This document shows positions 1 through 7,893 of a stretch of 12,789 bases of DNA, in pieces. Location: assembly GCA_023228385.1 (NCBI GenBank), contig JALOBF010000032.1:1-12789 (forward strand), written 5' to 3'. The notes beneath the pieces were generated by a model that saw only the letters and a list, made by a program, of their open reading frames with translations, searched no databases and was not told the origin of the DNA. The position numbers and the translations under genes are program-made. Every line of letters begins with the position of its first letter. Position 1 is the first letter of the stretch. The stretch comes from Bacilli bacterium (GTDB lineage Bacteria > Bacillota_I > Bacilli_A > ML615J-28 > CAG-698).

Positions 1-281
1 CTTTGATTTTTGATTAAACTGGCACTTACCGTCGGCACATCCATATCAAAAAACCTAATGGAGGAACCAAACGCTTCAGCTTCAACCGACAAATCCATCA
101 TGCTTAAGGCCGCGCTGGTTGGAAAATTTTTAGATATTTCTTGCATCGCCATGGCTTGATAATAAGAAGAATTAACCAATTGCCTAACATTAATATCCAA
201 TAACCATACAGCGGGAAAAGATAGAATGGGCATCGTCTTACTTTGATCGTCCATTTGTTTCCGAATCCATTTTTTCATCAT
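1..281 (-). CDS. UroD-family (corrinoid) methyltransferase, N-terminal part only, cut by window edge
   Basis: An open frame starts at ATG 281, with a second ATG at 278, and runs off the left edge with 93 codons visible. An AAGGAG ribosome binding site lies 6 bases before ATG 281. The visible protein begins MMKKWIRKQMDD. Around residues 63-72 it has the stretch DLSVEAEAFG, followed by a phenylalanine- and aspartate-rich strand and then DVPTVSASLI. This mDLxxEAEAFG block is typical of the N-terminal half of uroporphyrinogen-decarboxylase-fold methyltransferases found with corrinoid proteins, not of haem-pathway HemE. It lies 29 bases downstream of the second UroD gene and is probably in the same operon. 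The catalytic H-x-C region is outside the window, so substrate and role (methyl donor side or acceptor side) cannot be told. It is the third UroD-family paralogue of the locus. Confidence 0.85.
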   Translation of the reverse strand, partial: MMKKWIRKQMDDQSKTMPILSFPAVWLLDINVRQLVNSSYYQAMAMQEISKNFPTSAALSMMDLSVEAEAFGSSIRFFDMDVPTVSASLIKNQ

Positions 282-310
282 CTTCTTCTCCTTCTTACAA
301 GAAAACTATA

Positions 311-1348
311 TTAATCTTCTAAAGCAGCCCGCAGCAATGCAATATAATTGTCATTAGGAATATAATCAGGAATGCTGTTCCCACTGCCCAAGGCATATCC
401 GCCTAAGTTTTTGGTTTTCTCAAGTATTCTTTTACAACGATGGTATACTTCATCGCTGGTTGAACGTGCCATAAAATCAACATCAATTCCGCCAAGAACG
501 GCTAAACCGGGATGCAACTCTTCATAAGCTTTCTCAACCGGTACAATATTATCTTCATATGACTGGCGTCCGTCAAATTTCATATTATTGATAACATCAT
601 CAATAATATCATAATAATACCCGCAGGAATGGAGAATGGCCGGTCGACCGGACTGATGAGCCCTTTCAACAATACGCCGATACCAGGGAAAAACATGTTT
701 CCGCATTAAACGGGGCGGAAGCATCGTTGCTGTATTAAATCCCCAGTCATCATTACATATAATAGCGCCGATTTCATCATACTCCAGACATTTTGTATAG
801 TATTGATCAATTATTTTACCGACACGGTAAAAAACTTCTTCTACAATTTCGGGTTCATCATAAAGAAGATAACATAAATTATCAAATCCGATAATGCCGA
901 TTGTGTTTTCTAATATTCCGTCATGACTAAATATTACAAACTTAGCATTTTTATGAAGATATTTACCGGCTTTTTCAATTATTGAGAAATCGGCATTTTT
1001 AATATCAGGCCATTGATAATTATTTAAGGATTCTTTATCTTTAATCATCGTACCGTCATTTAGTGATTTGGTTTGAACATTCGCCTTATCGTGAGTCTTT
1101 CTTGGAAACTCCATTCCGCGCACAATAATCGGAGCGAAATCATAACCGCCGCTATCAAAGGCCTTAATTGTGGTTACTACCCGATTAAACTCGGTATCAA
1201 CTTGATATTCATTGCCGGCCAATAATTTTGTTTTTTCTTCACCGATAATAAAATCAAATAATACCGGGCGCGGGGTTGGCTTCTTTTCCAAAACCAATTT
1301 TAAATATGCAAAATTTGGTTCGCGCGATTTATCTCTCAACATTTTCAT
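311..1348 (-). CDS. UroD-family corrinoid methyltransferase (H-x-C type)
   Basis: This 345-residue protein has the uroporphyrinogen decarboxylase fold used by corrinoid-dependent methyltransferases (MtaA/MtbA/CmuA-like relatives). Visible motifs are a CNDDWGFNT block around residues 198-206, common in this group, and LHSCGYY at 239-245, whose H240-x-C242 is the expected pair of zinc ligands. A GGIDVDF block lies near 286-292 and GGYALGSGNS at 316-325. In MtaA/MtbA-type enzymes a third zinc cysteine lies in this last region; here only Gly, Ser and Asn are present, as I recall for many gut relatives. It likely transfers a methyl group between a substrate and the corrinoid protein encoded upstream; which substrate is not shown by the sequence. 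The start is ATG 1348 or ATG 1342. A GAAGAG site is only 2 bases from the first but 8 from the second, so the shorter form is quite possible. It follows the lipoprotein gene by 15 bases. Confidence 0.88.
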   Translation of the reverse strand: MKMLRDKSREPNFAYLKLVLEKKPTPRPVLFDFIIGEEKTKLLAGNEYQVDTEFNRVVTTIKAFDSGGYDFAPIIVRGMEFPRKTHDKANVQTKSLNDGTMIKDKESLNNYQWPDIKNADFSIIEKAGKYLHKNAKFVIFSHDGILENTIGIIGFDNLCYLLYDEPEIVEEVFYRVGKIIDQYYTKCLEYDEIGAIICNDDWGFNTATMLPPRLMRKHVFPWYRRIVERAHQSGRPAILHSCGYYYDIIDDVINNMKFDGRQSYEDNIVPVEKAYEELHPGLAVLGGIDVDFMARSTSDEVYHRCKRILEKTKNLGGYALGSGNSIPDYIPNDNYIALLRAALED

Positions 1349-1363
1349 ATCTCTTCACTTTTA

Positions 1364-3019
1364 TTATGAAATTTTAGTATAAGCAGTTACTTTGGTATTA
1401 CAGTTATAACTAAATTGATAAGTTCCAGCTTCATAAGTTATCTCCGTAACATTCCCCATTCCGGCGGCGGTACCGTCAAACTTATACTGCTCGTTGGCGC
1501 CCCATCTTTGGCCCCACTCATCATCAAACCATTTTCTCGACAGACAGACCGTAAAGTCCGAAGTTCCGCCTTCAACAAAATCAATTACTAAAGTATAAAT
1601 GCTGTCACCGTCCGGATCGGTCAAAATCATTGCGTTAAGACCGTCAATGGCCCAACCGTTGAACTTGCCGTAAAGGCGGGGAGCAGAATATTCATCAACA
1701 TAATCAGCCACAAGTTGGGCATAAGTTGTTACTTTAGTAACACTATTATAAGAGAAGAAATACGTACCGGCTTCATAAGTTATCTCCGTGGCATCGCCCA
1801 TACCGGCGGCGGTTCCGTCAAACTTATACTGTTCGTTGGCACCCCATCTTTTGCCCCACTCATCATCATACCATTTTCTTGACAGACAGACCGTAAAATC
1901 CGAAGTATCGCCTTCGGCGAAATCAATTACTAAAGTATAAATCCCATCGCCATCCGGATCGGTTAAGATATAAGCCCTATCGCCGTCAATGACCCAACCG
2001 TTGAACTTACCGTAAAGGCGAGGAGCGGAATATTCATCAATATAATCAGCCACAAGAAGGGCATGAGTTGTTATTTTAGTGGCACTATTATAAGAGAATA
2101 AATATTTACCGACTTCATAAGTAATCTCCGTGGCATTGCCCATTCCGGCGGCAGTCCCGTCCAGTTTATACTGTTCGTTGGCACCCCATCTTTGACCCCA
2201 CTCGTCATCATACCATTTTCTTGACAGACAGACCGTAAAGTCCGAAGTTCCGCCTTCGGCGAAATCAATTTCTATAGTATAAATCCCATCGCCGTCCGGA
2301 TCGGTTAAGATTTGAGCATTATCGCCGTCAATGACCCAACCGTTAAATTTACCATAAATACGCGGTTCTAATTCTTCAATCACGTCTTCTTCCATTACTA
2401 AAGTATCGGTAATTAACAATTCTTCCGCATCGAATTTTACGGTCAATGATCCGTTGGCCCAGTGCCAAATCGAGCCTAAACCGCCGCCGGTCGGAGACGA
2501 CGGAGCCGGATTGATATAATAGTTATCAACACCATAACAACCATCCGCATCCCAAGTGCCGTTGGTTACTTTATAATAATGCCCGTCATATGCGGTATCG
2601 CGATTATCCGCAGTAAGCTCGACCGTGAACGTATACAAGCCGTCCTTATCTTTTGTCATTACATAAGCCGCATCATTTGGTACATAAGCGTTAAAACTCC
2701 CGGCTAAATAATAAGTGACTTCCGCCTCTTTTTCTTTCCATTTAGCATAAAGGGTAATATTTGCTTCAACCGGAAGATTAAAATCATAGGGTTCTATATC
2801 TTTATCGTTTTTAAACCAACCTAAAAAATCATAACCTACGCGGGCCGGAGCAAGGGGTTCGGTGGCTTTTTCCCCTTTAACAACTTCTTGGGTAAGAGGT
2901 CCGTCACTGGCATCTTGATAATTCAAATCAAACTTAACTTTAAATTTTGTTGTACAAGCAGTCATCATAATTGCGACAAAAAATAAAATTAACATAAAAA
3001 TTGTTTTAAAATTTCTCAT
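1364..3019 (-). CDS. Secreted lipoprotein with InlB-type repeat and tandem starch-binding-like modules
   Basis: This 551-residue exported lipoprotein has a lysine-poor hydrophobic signal (residues 5-20) ending in a lipobox, MMTAC, with the lipid-modified cysteine at 22. Residues 27-95 form an InlB/Listeria-Bacteroides repeat, with YDFLGWFKN and ITLYAKWKE as hallmarks. A module at 101-208 beginning YYLAGSFN, with a DKDGLYTF loop, is followed by three near-identical modules of 114 residues starting at 219, 333 and 447. Each module has GKFNGW, DPDGDGIYT (DSIYT in the last copy) and a tryptophan-rich RKWYDDEWGxRWGANEQY segment. The look is of beta-sandwich glycan-binding modules of the SusE/SusF or CBM sort, but I cannot name a family. 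No catalytic domain is visible. Placed between an amylase and methyltransferases, it probably captures an alpha-glucan at the cell surface. The start ATG 3019 has an AAGGAAGAG ribosome binding site about 7 bases upstream. It follows the amylase gene by 27 bases. Confidence 0.85.
   Translation of the reverse strand: MRNFKTIFMLILFFVAIMMTACTTKFKVKFDLNYQDASDGPLTQEVVKGEKATEPLAPARVGYDFLGWFKNDKDIEPYDFNLPVEANITLYAKWKEKEAEVTYYLAGSFNAYVPNDAAYVMTKDKDGLYTFTVELTADNRDTAYDGHYYKVTNGTWDADGCYGVDNYYINPAPSSPTGGGLGSIWHWANGSLTVKFDAEELLITDTLVMEEDVIEELEPRIYGKFNGWVIDGDNAQILTDPDGDGIYTIEIDFAEGGTSDFTVCLSRKWYDDEWGQRWGANEQYKLDGTAAGMGNATEITYEVGKYLFSYNSATKITTHALLVADYIDEYSAPRLYGKFNGWVIDGDRAYILTDPDGDGIYTLVIDFAEGDTSDFTVCLSRKWYDDEWGKRWGANEQYKFDGTAAGMGDATEITYEAGTYFFSYNSVTKVTTYAQLVADYVDEYSAPRLYGKFNGWAIDGLNAMILTDPDGDSIYTLVIDFVEGGTSDFTVCLSRKWFDDEWGQRWGANEQYKFDGTAAGMGNVTEITYEAGTYQFSYNCNTKVTAYTKIS
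1367..2365 (-). repeat. Three tandem in-frame repeats of 342 bp
   Basis: The repeat units on the minus strand are 2365-2024, 2023-1682 and 1681-1367; the last is shortened by the stop codon. They encode the 114-residue modules of the lipoprotein, from residues 219, 333 and 447. Long blocks are identical or nearly so at the DNA level, for example the part encoding SDFTVCLSRKW. The differences fall mainly in the loop after FNGW and in the linker between modules. This points to recent duplication with recombination between copies. It is coding sequence, not a mobile or CRISPR repeat. Confidence 0.92.
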
Positions 3020-3046
3020 ATCTCTCTTCCTTTCTTTAATTTATAT

Positions 3047-4729
3047 TTATAATCCAATAATAATGCTATATGGTTGGACATAAACAGAATCGTTTTTTAC
3101 TGACAATTCGCCATATAAAACCTTTTGAATATTAAACTTCATTTTCTTAACTTTATTACTAAAGTTAAGAACGACCGTTATCATATCATTTCCATATTTT
3201 CTTCGAAACGCTAATACCCGTTCATCCGATTTTAAAGGAATAGTTTCGCCTTTTTTTAATGCGGTTGAACTCTCTCTCAATTTACCGATCGATTGAATTA
3301 ATTTCAATTCTTCTTTATTGATATCATTCCACCGAAAAGCGCGACGATTATCGGGGTCAACCTGACCTTCTAATCCCACCTCATCACCATAATAAATAAG
3401 GGGCATACCGTCTAACGTTAAAGTCAATAACAGGGCTAAATAATGAAGTTTTTCATTATCGACCAAAGTCCGAAAACGAATAGTGTCATGACTGCCGATT
3501 AAATTAACCAAATAATTAAACGAGGGGGTTTTGTAGAGCATTTTATTGCCGCTAATCTTTTGCCAGAACATAGAGGAATTTATATTTCCGCAAATAAAAT
3601 CAACCAACCATTTTCGATATTTATAATTGGTAACCGTATCGAATTGATCGCCTTGCATCCATTTGGAGGCATGATTCCATACTTCACCGATAATTAAAAC
3701 CTCAGGTTTTACCGCTTTTACTTTTCGGCGAAATTCTCGCCAGAAACACATTGAAACCTCATCGGCAACATCCAATCGCCAACCGTCAAGATCCAAAGTC
3801 TTTGTCCAGTGGACAGCAACATCGGTTAAATAGTTAATCACATCGGGATTACTGGTATTAAATTTAGGCATTGAAGGAACTTCTCCGGCAAAAGTATCAT
3901 AGTTACAGCGCTTTATGTCAATCGGAAAACTTTCAATATAAAACCAATCCTTATAAAGTGAGGCTTCACCGTATTTAATCACATCCTGAAACAATTCGTT
4001 TTCTGCACTGCAATGATTAAAGACACAGTCTAAAATGACCTTAATGCCATTTCGGTGCGCTGTTTCAACAAGATTTATTAATCCAACCGTGCCGCCATAA
4101 GTATCTTCAATTTTATAATAATCGGATACATCATATTTATGATAGGTCGGAGATAAAAACAAAGGGCTTAAATAAATGATTTTCACACCCAGTGATTTTA
4201 TATAGTCCATTTTTTTTATGATTCCGACAAAATCACCGCCGTAGTAGGTATTGCGATCGGGCAGAGCGTCGATACTCTTAACATTCTTAGGATTATTGGC
4301 CGCATCACCATCATAAAAACGATCAACTAAAATCTGATAAATTATTTCGCCTTCCGCCCAACCGGGGAGGGTTATTATTTCATCATCATTAATTGCCGGA
4401 TAATAGAAATAATTAACAGAAGCGGGTTCTTTAATCAAACCGTCAGCTGTATAAGCAATCGTTTTTAATCCTTGGGATAATTCAAAATAATATTTAAAGT
4501 GCCGTTCTTTAATTTGAATTGTCGCCTCATAAAGCGAATGGATACCGTCATCCAAAATCATAATCATATTTTTTGAATAAATGTTTTTACTGTGGTCGTA
4601 TAAATTTTTATAATAAACTTTAATATTATCATAAACTTTGCTTCTGAGGCGAATTCGTACGTTTAATTCATCATTTGATACGGCATATGCATAAATATAA
4701 TTACTGAAATGAATAATATCCAAATCCAT
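3047..4729 (-). CDS. Cytoplasmic GH13 alpha-amylase: neopullulanase / cyclomaltodextrinase / maltogenic amylase type
   Basis: This 560-residue GH13 glycoside hydrolase has no signal peptide, so it acts inside the cell on imported maltooligosaccharides or cyclodextrins. Residues 1 to about 110 look like the N-terminal beta domain (CBM34-like) of this group. The conserved GH13 regions are all present: region I DCVFNH at 234-239; MPKFN at 287-291, close to the MPKLN signature of the neopullulanase/GH13_20 subfamily; region II GWRLD with nucleophile Asp320; region III GEVW with general acid Glu349; and region IV SHD with Asp415. The later GDEVGLEG and DPDNRR blocks (448-463) also fit GH13_20. A C-terminal beta domain runs from about 500. 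The start ATG 4729 overlaps the MalG stop by one base (TAATG), so translation is probably coupled. Expected reaction: hydrolysis of alpha-1,4 bonds, perhaps alpha-1,6 as well. Family is sure; exact substrate is not. Confidence 0.93.
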   Translation of the reverse strand: MDLDIIHFSNYIYAYAVSNDELNVRIRLRSKVYDNIKVYYKNLYDHSKNIYSKNMIMILDDGIHSLYEATIQIKERHFKYYFELSQGLKTIAYTADGLIKEPASVNYFYYPAINDDEIITLPGWAEGEIIYQILVDRFYDGDAANNPKNVKSIDALPDRNTYYGGDFVGIIKKMDYIKSLGVKIIYLSPLFLSPTYHKYDVSDYYKIEDTYGGTVGLINLVETAHRNGIKVILDCVFNHCSAENELFQDVIKYGEASLYKDWFYIESFPIDIKRCNYDTFAGEVPSMPKFNTSNPDVINYLTDVAVHWTKTLDLDGWRLDVADEVSMCFWREFRRKVKAVKPEVLIIGEVWNHASKWMQGDQFDTVTNYKYRKWLVDFICGNINSSMFWQKISGNKMLYKTPSFNYLVNLIGSHDTIRFRTLVDNEKLHYLALLLTLTLDGMPLIYYGDEVGLEGQVDPDNRRAFRWNDINKEELKLIQSIGKLRESSTALKKGETIPLKSDERVLAFRRKYGNDMITVVLNFSNKVKKMKFNIQKVLYGELSVKNDSVYVQPYSIIIGL

Positions 4730-5553
4730 TATTGTTTTACACCGCCCTCAGTCAAGCCGCCGATAAAGTATTTCTGTAAAGAATAAAATAAAGCAATCAT
4801 CGGGATACTTCCCAATACGGCACCGGCGCAATAAATACTCCAATTAATACCATATTGACCGGTAATCATACTTTGAAGGCCGACCGCCAAGGGCATTGAT
4901 TCAACCTTGGCGGTCATTACCGCACTGGCAATTGTATATTCGTTATAAGCAATAACAAAACTTTGGATGGCGACAATCGCCAGCATCGGTTTTGCTAGAG
5001 GAAGTGTTATTTTTACAAGAATTTGAAATATTGAAGCTCCGTCCATCATGGCGGCCTCATCAATTTCATAAGGAAGAGCATCGAAGTACCCTTTAGCAAG
5101 CATAATCAATCCGGCTGAAGCCAGGGTGGAATTCACCACAACGAGTCCCATCTTTTGATTTAATAAACCCAATTGGACAAATATTTTAAAAATTGAAACC
5201 ATAGATAAAGTTAATGGGAAAATCTGAATTAATAAGATAAAGTTAAATAATTTTTGTTTCCCGTAAAACTTTAATCTTGAAAAAACATAAACCGATACTG
5301 AAACTAAAATAACCGAAAATACCATTGTACTGGCGGCGATTAGAAATGAATTGCCTATCCAGTGAAGAAACTTGGTTTCGGTAAATAACTGTTTAAAATT
5401 ATCTAAAGTAAAAGCTTCCGGAATAAACGTACTTGTGGAAATAACGTTTTTTCCGAACGCAATCATAATAATATAGACAAAAGGAAACAGCGTTATTATC
5501 GCAAGTAAAAACAGCATTATTTGAATAAATATATTGGATATGTTTTTTTTCAT
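4729..5553 (-). CDS. malG: Sugar ABC transporter permease, MalG type
   Basis: This 274-residue inner-membrane permease has about six membrane helices. The binding-protein-dependent transport 'EAA' loop DEAAMMDGAS...LPLAKP is at about 165-188, and the C-terminus FIGGLTEGG resembles the MalG tail. It pairs with the MalF half of the fusion protein encoded just upstream to import maltooligosaccharides or related sugars. Start choice: GTG 5562, ATG 5559 and ATG 5553 are all in frame. I chose 5553 because AGGTGAT, an excellent match to the anti-Shine-Dalgarno sequence, lies directly before it with the AGG core 8 bases away. The Shine-Dalgarno overlaps the stop of the preceding gene. No ATP-binding subunit (MalK/MsmX) is encoded in the window, so the EAA loop must contact an ATPase made elsewhere. 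The substrate is inferred from the neighbouring amylase. Confidence 0.92.
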   Translation of the reverse strand: MKKNISNIFIQIMLFLLAIITLFPFVYIIMIAFGKNVISTSTFIPEAFTLDNFKQLFTETKFLHWIGNSFLIAASTMVFSVILVSVSVYVFSRLKFYGKQKLFNFILLIQIFPLTLSMVSIFKIFVQLGLLNQKMGLVVVNSTLASAGLIMLAKGYFDALPYEIDEAAMMDGASIFQILVKITLPLAKPMLAIVAIQSFVIAYNEYTIASAVMTAKVESMPLAVGLQSMITGQYGINWSIYCAGAVLGSIPMIALFYSLQKYFIGGLTEGGVKQ

Positions 5554-5562
5554 ATTCATCAC

Positions 5563-7866
5563 CTATACTTCCATTCTCTTTTTATTAACGCGCATCGTAA
5601 TTAAGGCAAATACGGCGACGAAAATAAAAATAATCACCGAGTAGCTGGCAGCTAAAGCATAGCGTTTGGAATTAAAAGCGGTATTAAAAACATAAGTAAT
5701 CAACAAATCAGTCGCGCCGGGATTACCGAGAACATCACTGGCCGGTCCGCCTTGCGTTAACATATAAACCCCAAATTGATTGAATTGCATAATAAAGCCC
5801 ATAATTAAGGTTGGAATTAAAGCCCTAAAGATTAAAGGCAAGGTTATATGACAGAAAATATAAAATTTAGAACCGCCGTCAACTTTAGCCGCTTCATAAT
5901 ACTCTTTGGGGATGGACTTTAAAAAACCAAAGGCAATAACCATATAATACGGAAACGAAAACCACACCATAACGAGAATTGTTGAAACGCGGGCGATAAT
6001 TCGGTTGGTCAGCCATGGAACTTTACCGATTCCGACTAATGAAAGCATTTGATTAATTAATCCGCCTTCGGTTTCAAGTAAACCTTGCCACATAAGCAAA
6101 GTAATAACCGCCGGAATAACCCATGGAAGAATATATATCAGCCGATATATTTTTGCGACTTTGGCATTAGCCGAATCAAGTAAAGTCGCAAGTAATGTGC
6201 CAAAAACAAAAGAAAGGGTAATCACAGAAAAAGCAAAGAAAACCGTCCAAATACTCATCGAAAATAATCCCTTGATTCCTTCTTTAAAGATCTGTTGATA
6301 GTTGGCAAAACCGACTAATCCATAATCTCTTAGATTTACTCCACTATAATTAGTAAATGATAAATAAAAATTATGAAAAATCGGATAAACATAAAACATT
6401 CCTAGAAGAAAGAGGAGAGGAAGCATTAAGCACCAAGCGATAGCGGTTTGTTTTTTACTGAATTTTCGGGGAAATAAGGTCCCTTTTCGCTTTTTAATAA
6501 TAATATAAACAATAATTAAACTTAAAACAACAGCCGTTACCATTAAATATACCCACCAGGGAATACTGACATAATCGACCGTTTCATTAAGCAATAAAAC
6601 GTTCCGGCGAATATATTCAGCTAACTCCGTCAACTTATACATAGCATCCACTTCATTGCCGGCGCTGTCTCCGAAGAATATAGTTTTAAATGTAGTGTAG
6701 GTTACTTCTTGGTTATACCATAAGGTTCCTTCGGGGATATTGGGAAAGGGTTCAACATTATAACCAATATTGCTAAGGCTCTTTAAGATTTCATCGGTTT
6801 GAATATAATCGCTATTAATAACAGATAGGTTGGTTGGATTTCGCTCACCGGTTTTTTTCTCATAATTATTGCCGGCTTCAATTAACCTTTGTTGATTGGT
6901 ATCTTCTAAAATAAACTCCAAAAAATCGGTGGTAACCTCCGGATTCCTTGTATATTTATTAATAACAAAGCCTTGCACTGTTGATAATGGTTTTGCCTTC
7001 TCAGGTAAAGGCGCAATTCCATAATTTATTTCTCTATTTTGAAATAACCAAGCATACCACAGCCCTTGAAAATACATTGCAACCTTACCGCTTGCAAATT
7101 CATTAGTAATATCACTATAAGCCTTGTCATTCGGATTATTTAGAACCATACCTTTTTTACGAAATTCTTTAATCTTCGCAACATAATCCAACATTCCAGG
7201 ATTATCAAAACCAACATCATAAGCATTATAATCACCATTAGGATATTTCCCATAATAATAACCACCATATTTTCTAATCAAAGGATAATTTAGCCACATA
7301 TCGGTCGCGTTTAAATATAATCCTCTTTGTATGATATTATTTGAATTATCGGTGATTGTTAACTCCTCAGCTTTGGTGAATAGTTCTTCCCAGGTCTTTG
7401 GTAAATCTTCAGTTGCAATCAAATCCTTATTATAAAGAAGTCCGTAAATATCATTTGAATAGCCAATACCATAGACTTTATTATTATAAGTAAAAGCCTC
7501 AAAGGCTAACGGACAAAAGCGGTTTCGTAAATCATCGGATATATCAAGCGAAACGAGATAACCCGATTTTACTAAACCGCCGATATCGGGGGCCTGCATA
7601 TAAACGATATCGGGTCGCTCCTCAAGTTCGGCATTATTTACTAACGCCGAAGGAACCGTAAATATTTCCATTTTCTGATAGACCTTAACCGTAACGCCGG
7701 TTCTTTCTTTATATTCGGCCGCAATTTGCTCCATTACCGCTTTTTCTTTGGCAATAGCCCCAACCCAAATTCTAATTGTCTCTGATTTAGCTTGAAGATT
7801 AATTGAATTAACTGATAAGATAGAGACAATAAAGAATGCAAGTATGAAAATGAATAATTTTTTCAT
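5563..7866 (-). CDS. MalE-MalF fusion: extracellular sugar-binding domain joined to ABC permease
   Basis: This 767-residue protein combines two usually separate subunits. Residues 1-26 are a signal peptide (MKKLFIFILAFF..., cleavage plausible near QAKS). Residues 29-420 are a family 1 extracellular solute-binding domain: RIWVGAIAKEKAVMEQIAAEY at the start, PDIVYMQAPDIGGLVKSGYL, GIGYSNDIYGLLYNKDL and ASGKVAMYFQGLW are typical of MalE-like proteins. A membrane helix at 437-458 follows, then a MalF-type permease from about 470 to the end with its EAA loop at 655-678 (EYYEAAKVDGG...LPL). The binding domain would thus be tethered at the outer face of the membrane, which makes sense for a cell without an outer membrane. 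I chose ATG 7866 because AGAGGA lies about 5 bases upstream; an in-frame TTG at 7884 lacks such support. It lies 27 bases after the methyltransferase gene and 9 before malG. Confidence 0.92.
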   Translation of the reverse strand: MKKLFIFILAFFIVSILSVNSINLQAKSETIRIWVGAIAKEKAVMEQIAAEYKERTGVTVKVYQKMEIFTVPSALVNNAELEERPDIVYMQAPDIGGLVKSGYLVSLDISDDLRNRFCPLAFEAFTYNNKVYGIGYSNDIYGLLYNKDLIATEDLPKTWEELFTKAEELTITDNSNNIIQRGLYLNATDMWLNYPLIRKYGGYYYGKYPNGDYNAYDVGFDNPGMLDYVAKIKEFRKKGMVLNNPNDKAYSDITNEFASGKVAMYFQGLWYAWLFQNREINYGIAPLPEKAKPLSTVQGFVINKYTRNPEVTTDFLEFILEDTNQQRLIEAGNNYEKKTGERNPTNLSVINSDYIQTDEILKSLSNIGYNVEPFPNIPEGTLWYNQEVTYTTFKTIFFGDSAGNEVDAMYKLTELAEYIRRNVLLLNETVDYVSIPWWVYLMVTAVVLSLIIVYIIIKKRKGTLFPRKFSKKQTAIAWCLMLPLLFLLGMFYVYPIFHNFYLSFTNYSGVNLRDYGLVGFANYQQIFKEGIKGLFSMSIWTVFFAFSVITLSFVFGTLLATLLDSANAKVAKIYRLIYILPWVIPAVITLLMWQGLLETEGGLINQMLSLVGIGKVPWLTNRIIARVSTILVMVWFSFPYYMVIAFGFLKSIPKEYYEAAKVDGGSKFYIFCHITLPLIFRALIPTLIMGFIMQFNQFGVYMLTQGGPASDVLGNPGATDLLITYVFNTAFNSKRYALAASYSVIIFIFVAVFALITMRVNKKRMEV

Positions 7867-7893
7867 TAATTCCTCTTTTCTCAAATGATTAAT

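Noticed and set aside
311..1348. Haem-pathway uroporphyrinogen decarboxylase (HemE)
   Set aside because: No other haem genes are nearby, the H-x-C motif fits corrinoid methyltransferases, and the corrinoid protein and its activator are in the same cluster.
2071..2268. Small minus-strand frame inside the lipoprotein repeats
   Set aside because: It is an alternate frame of the first repeat module with no recognisable motif.
1367..2365. CRISPR array or mobile-element repeats
   Set aside because: The 342-bp units are adjacent, in frame and coding, with no spacers, terminal inverted repeats or transposase.
7867..7884. TTG start at 7884 for the MalE-MalF fusion
   Set aside because: ATG 7866 has an AGAGGA ribosome binding site at proper distance and begins a normal signal peptide with Met-Lys-Lys; the longer form would only translate the ribosome binding site.
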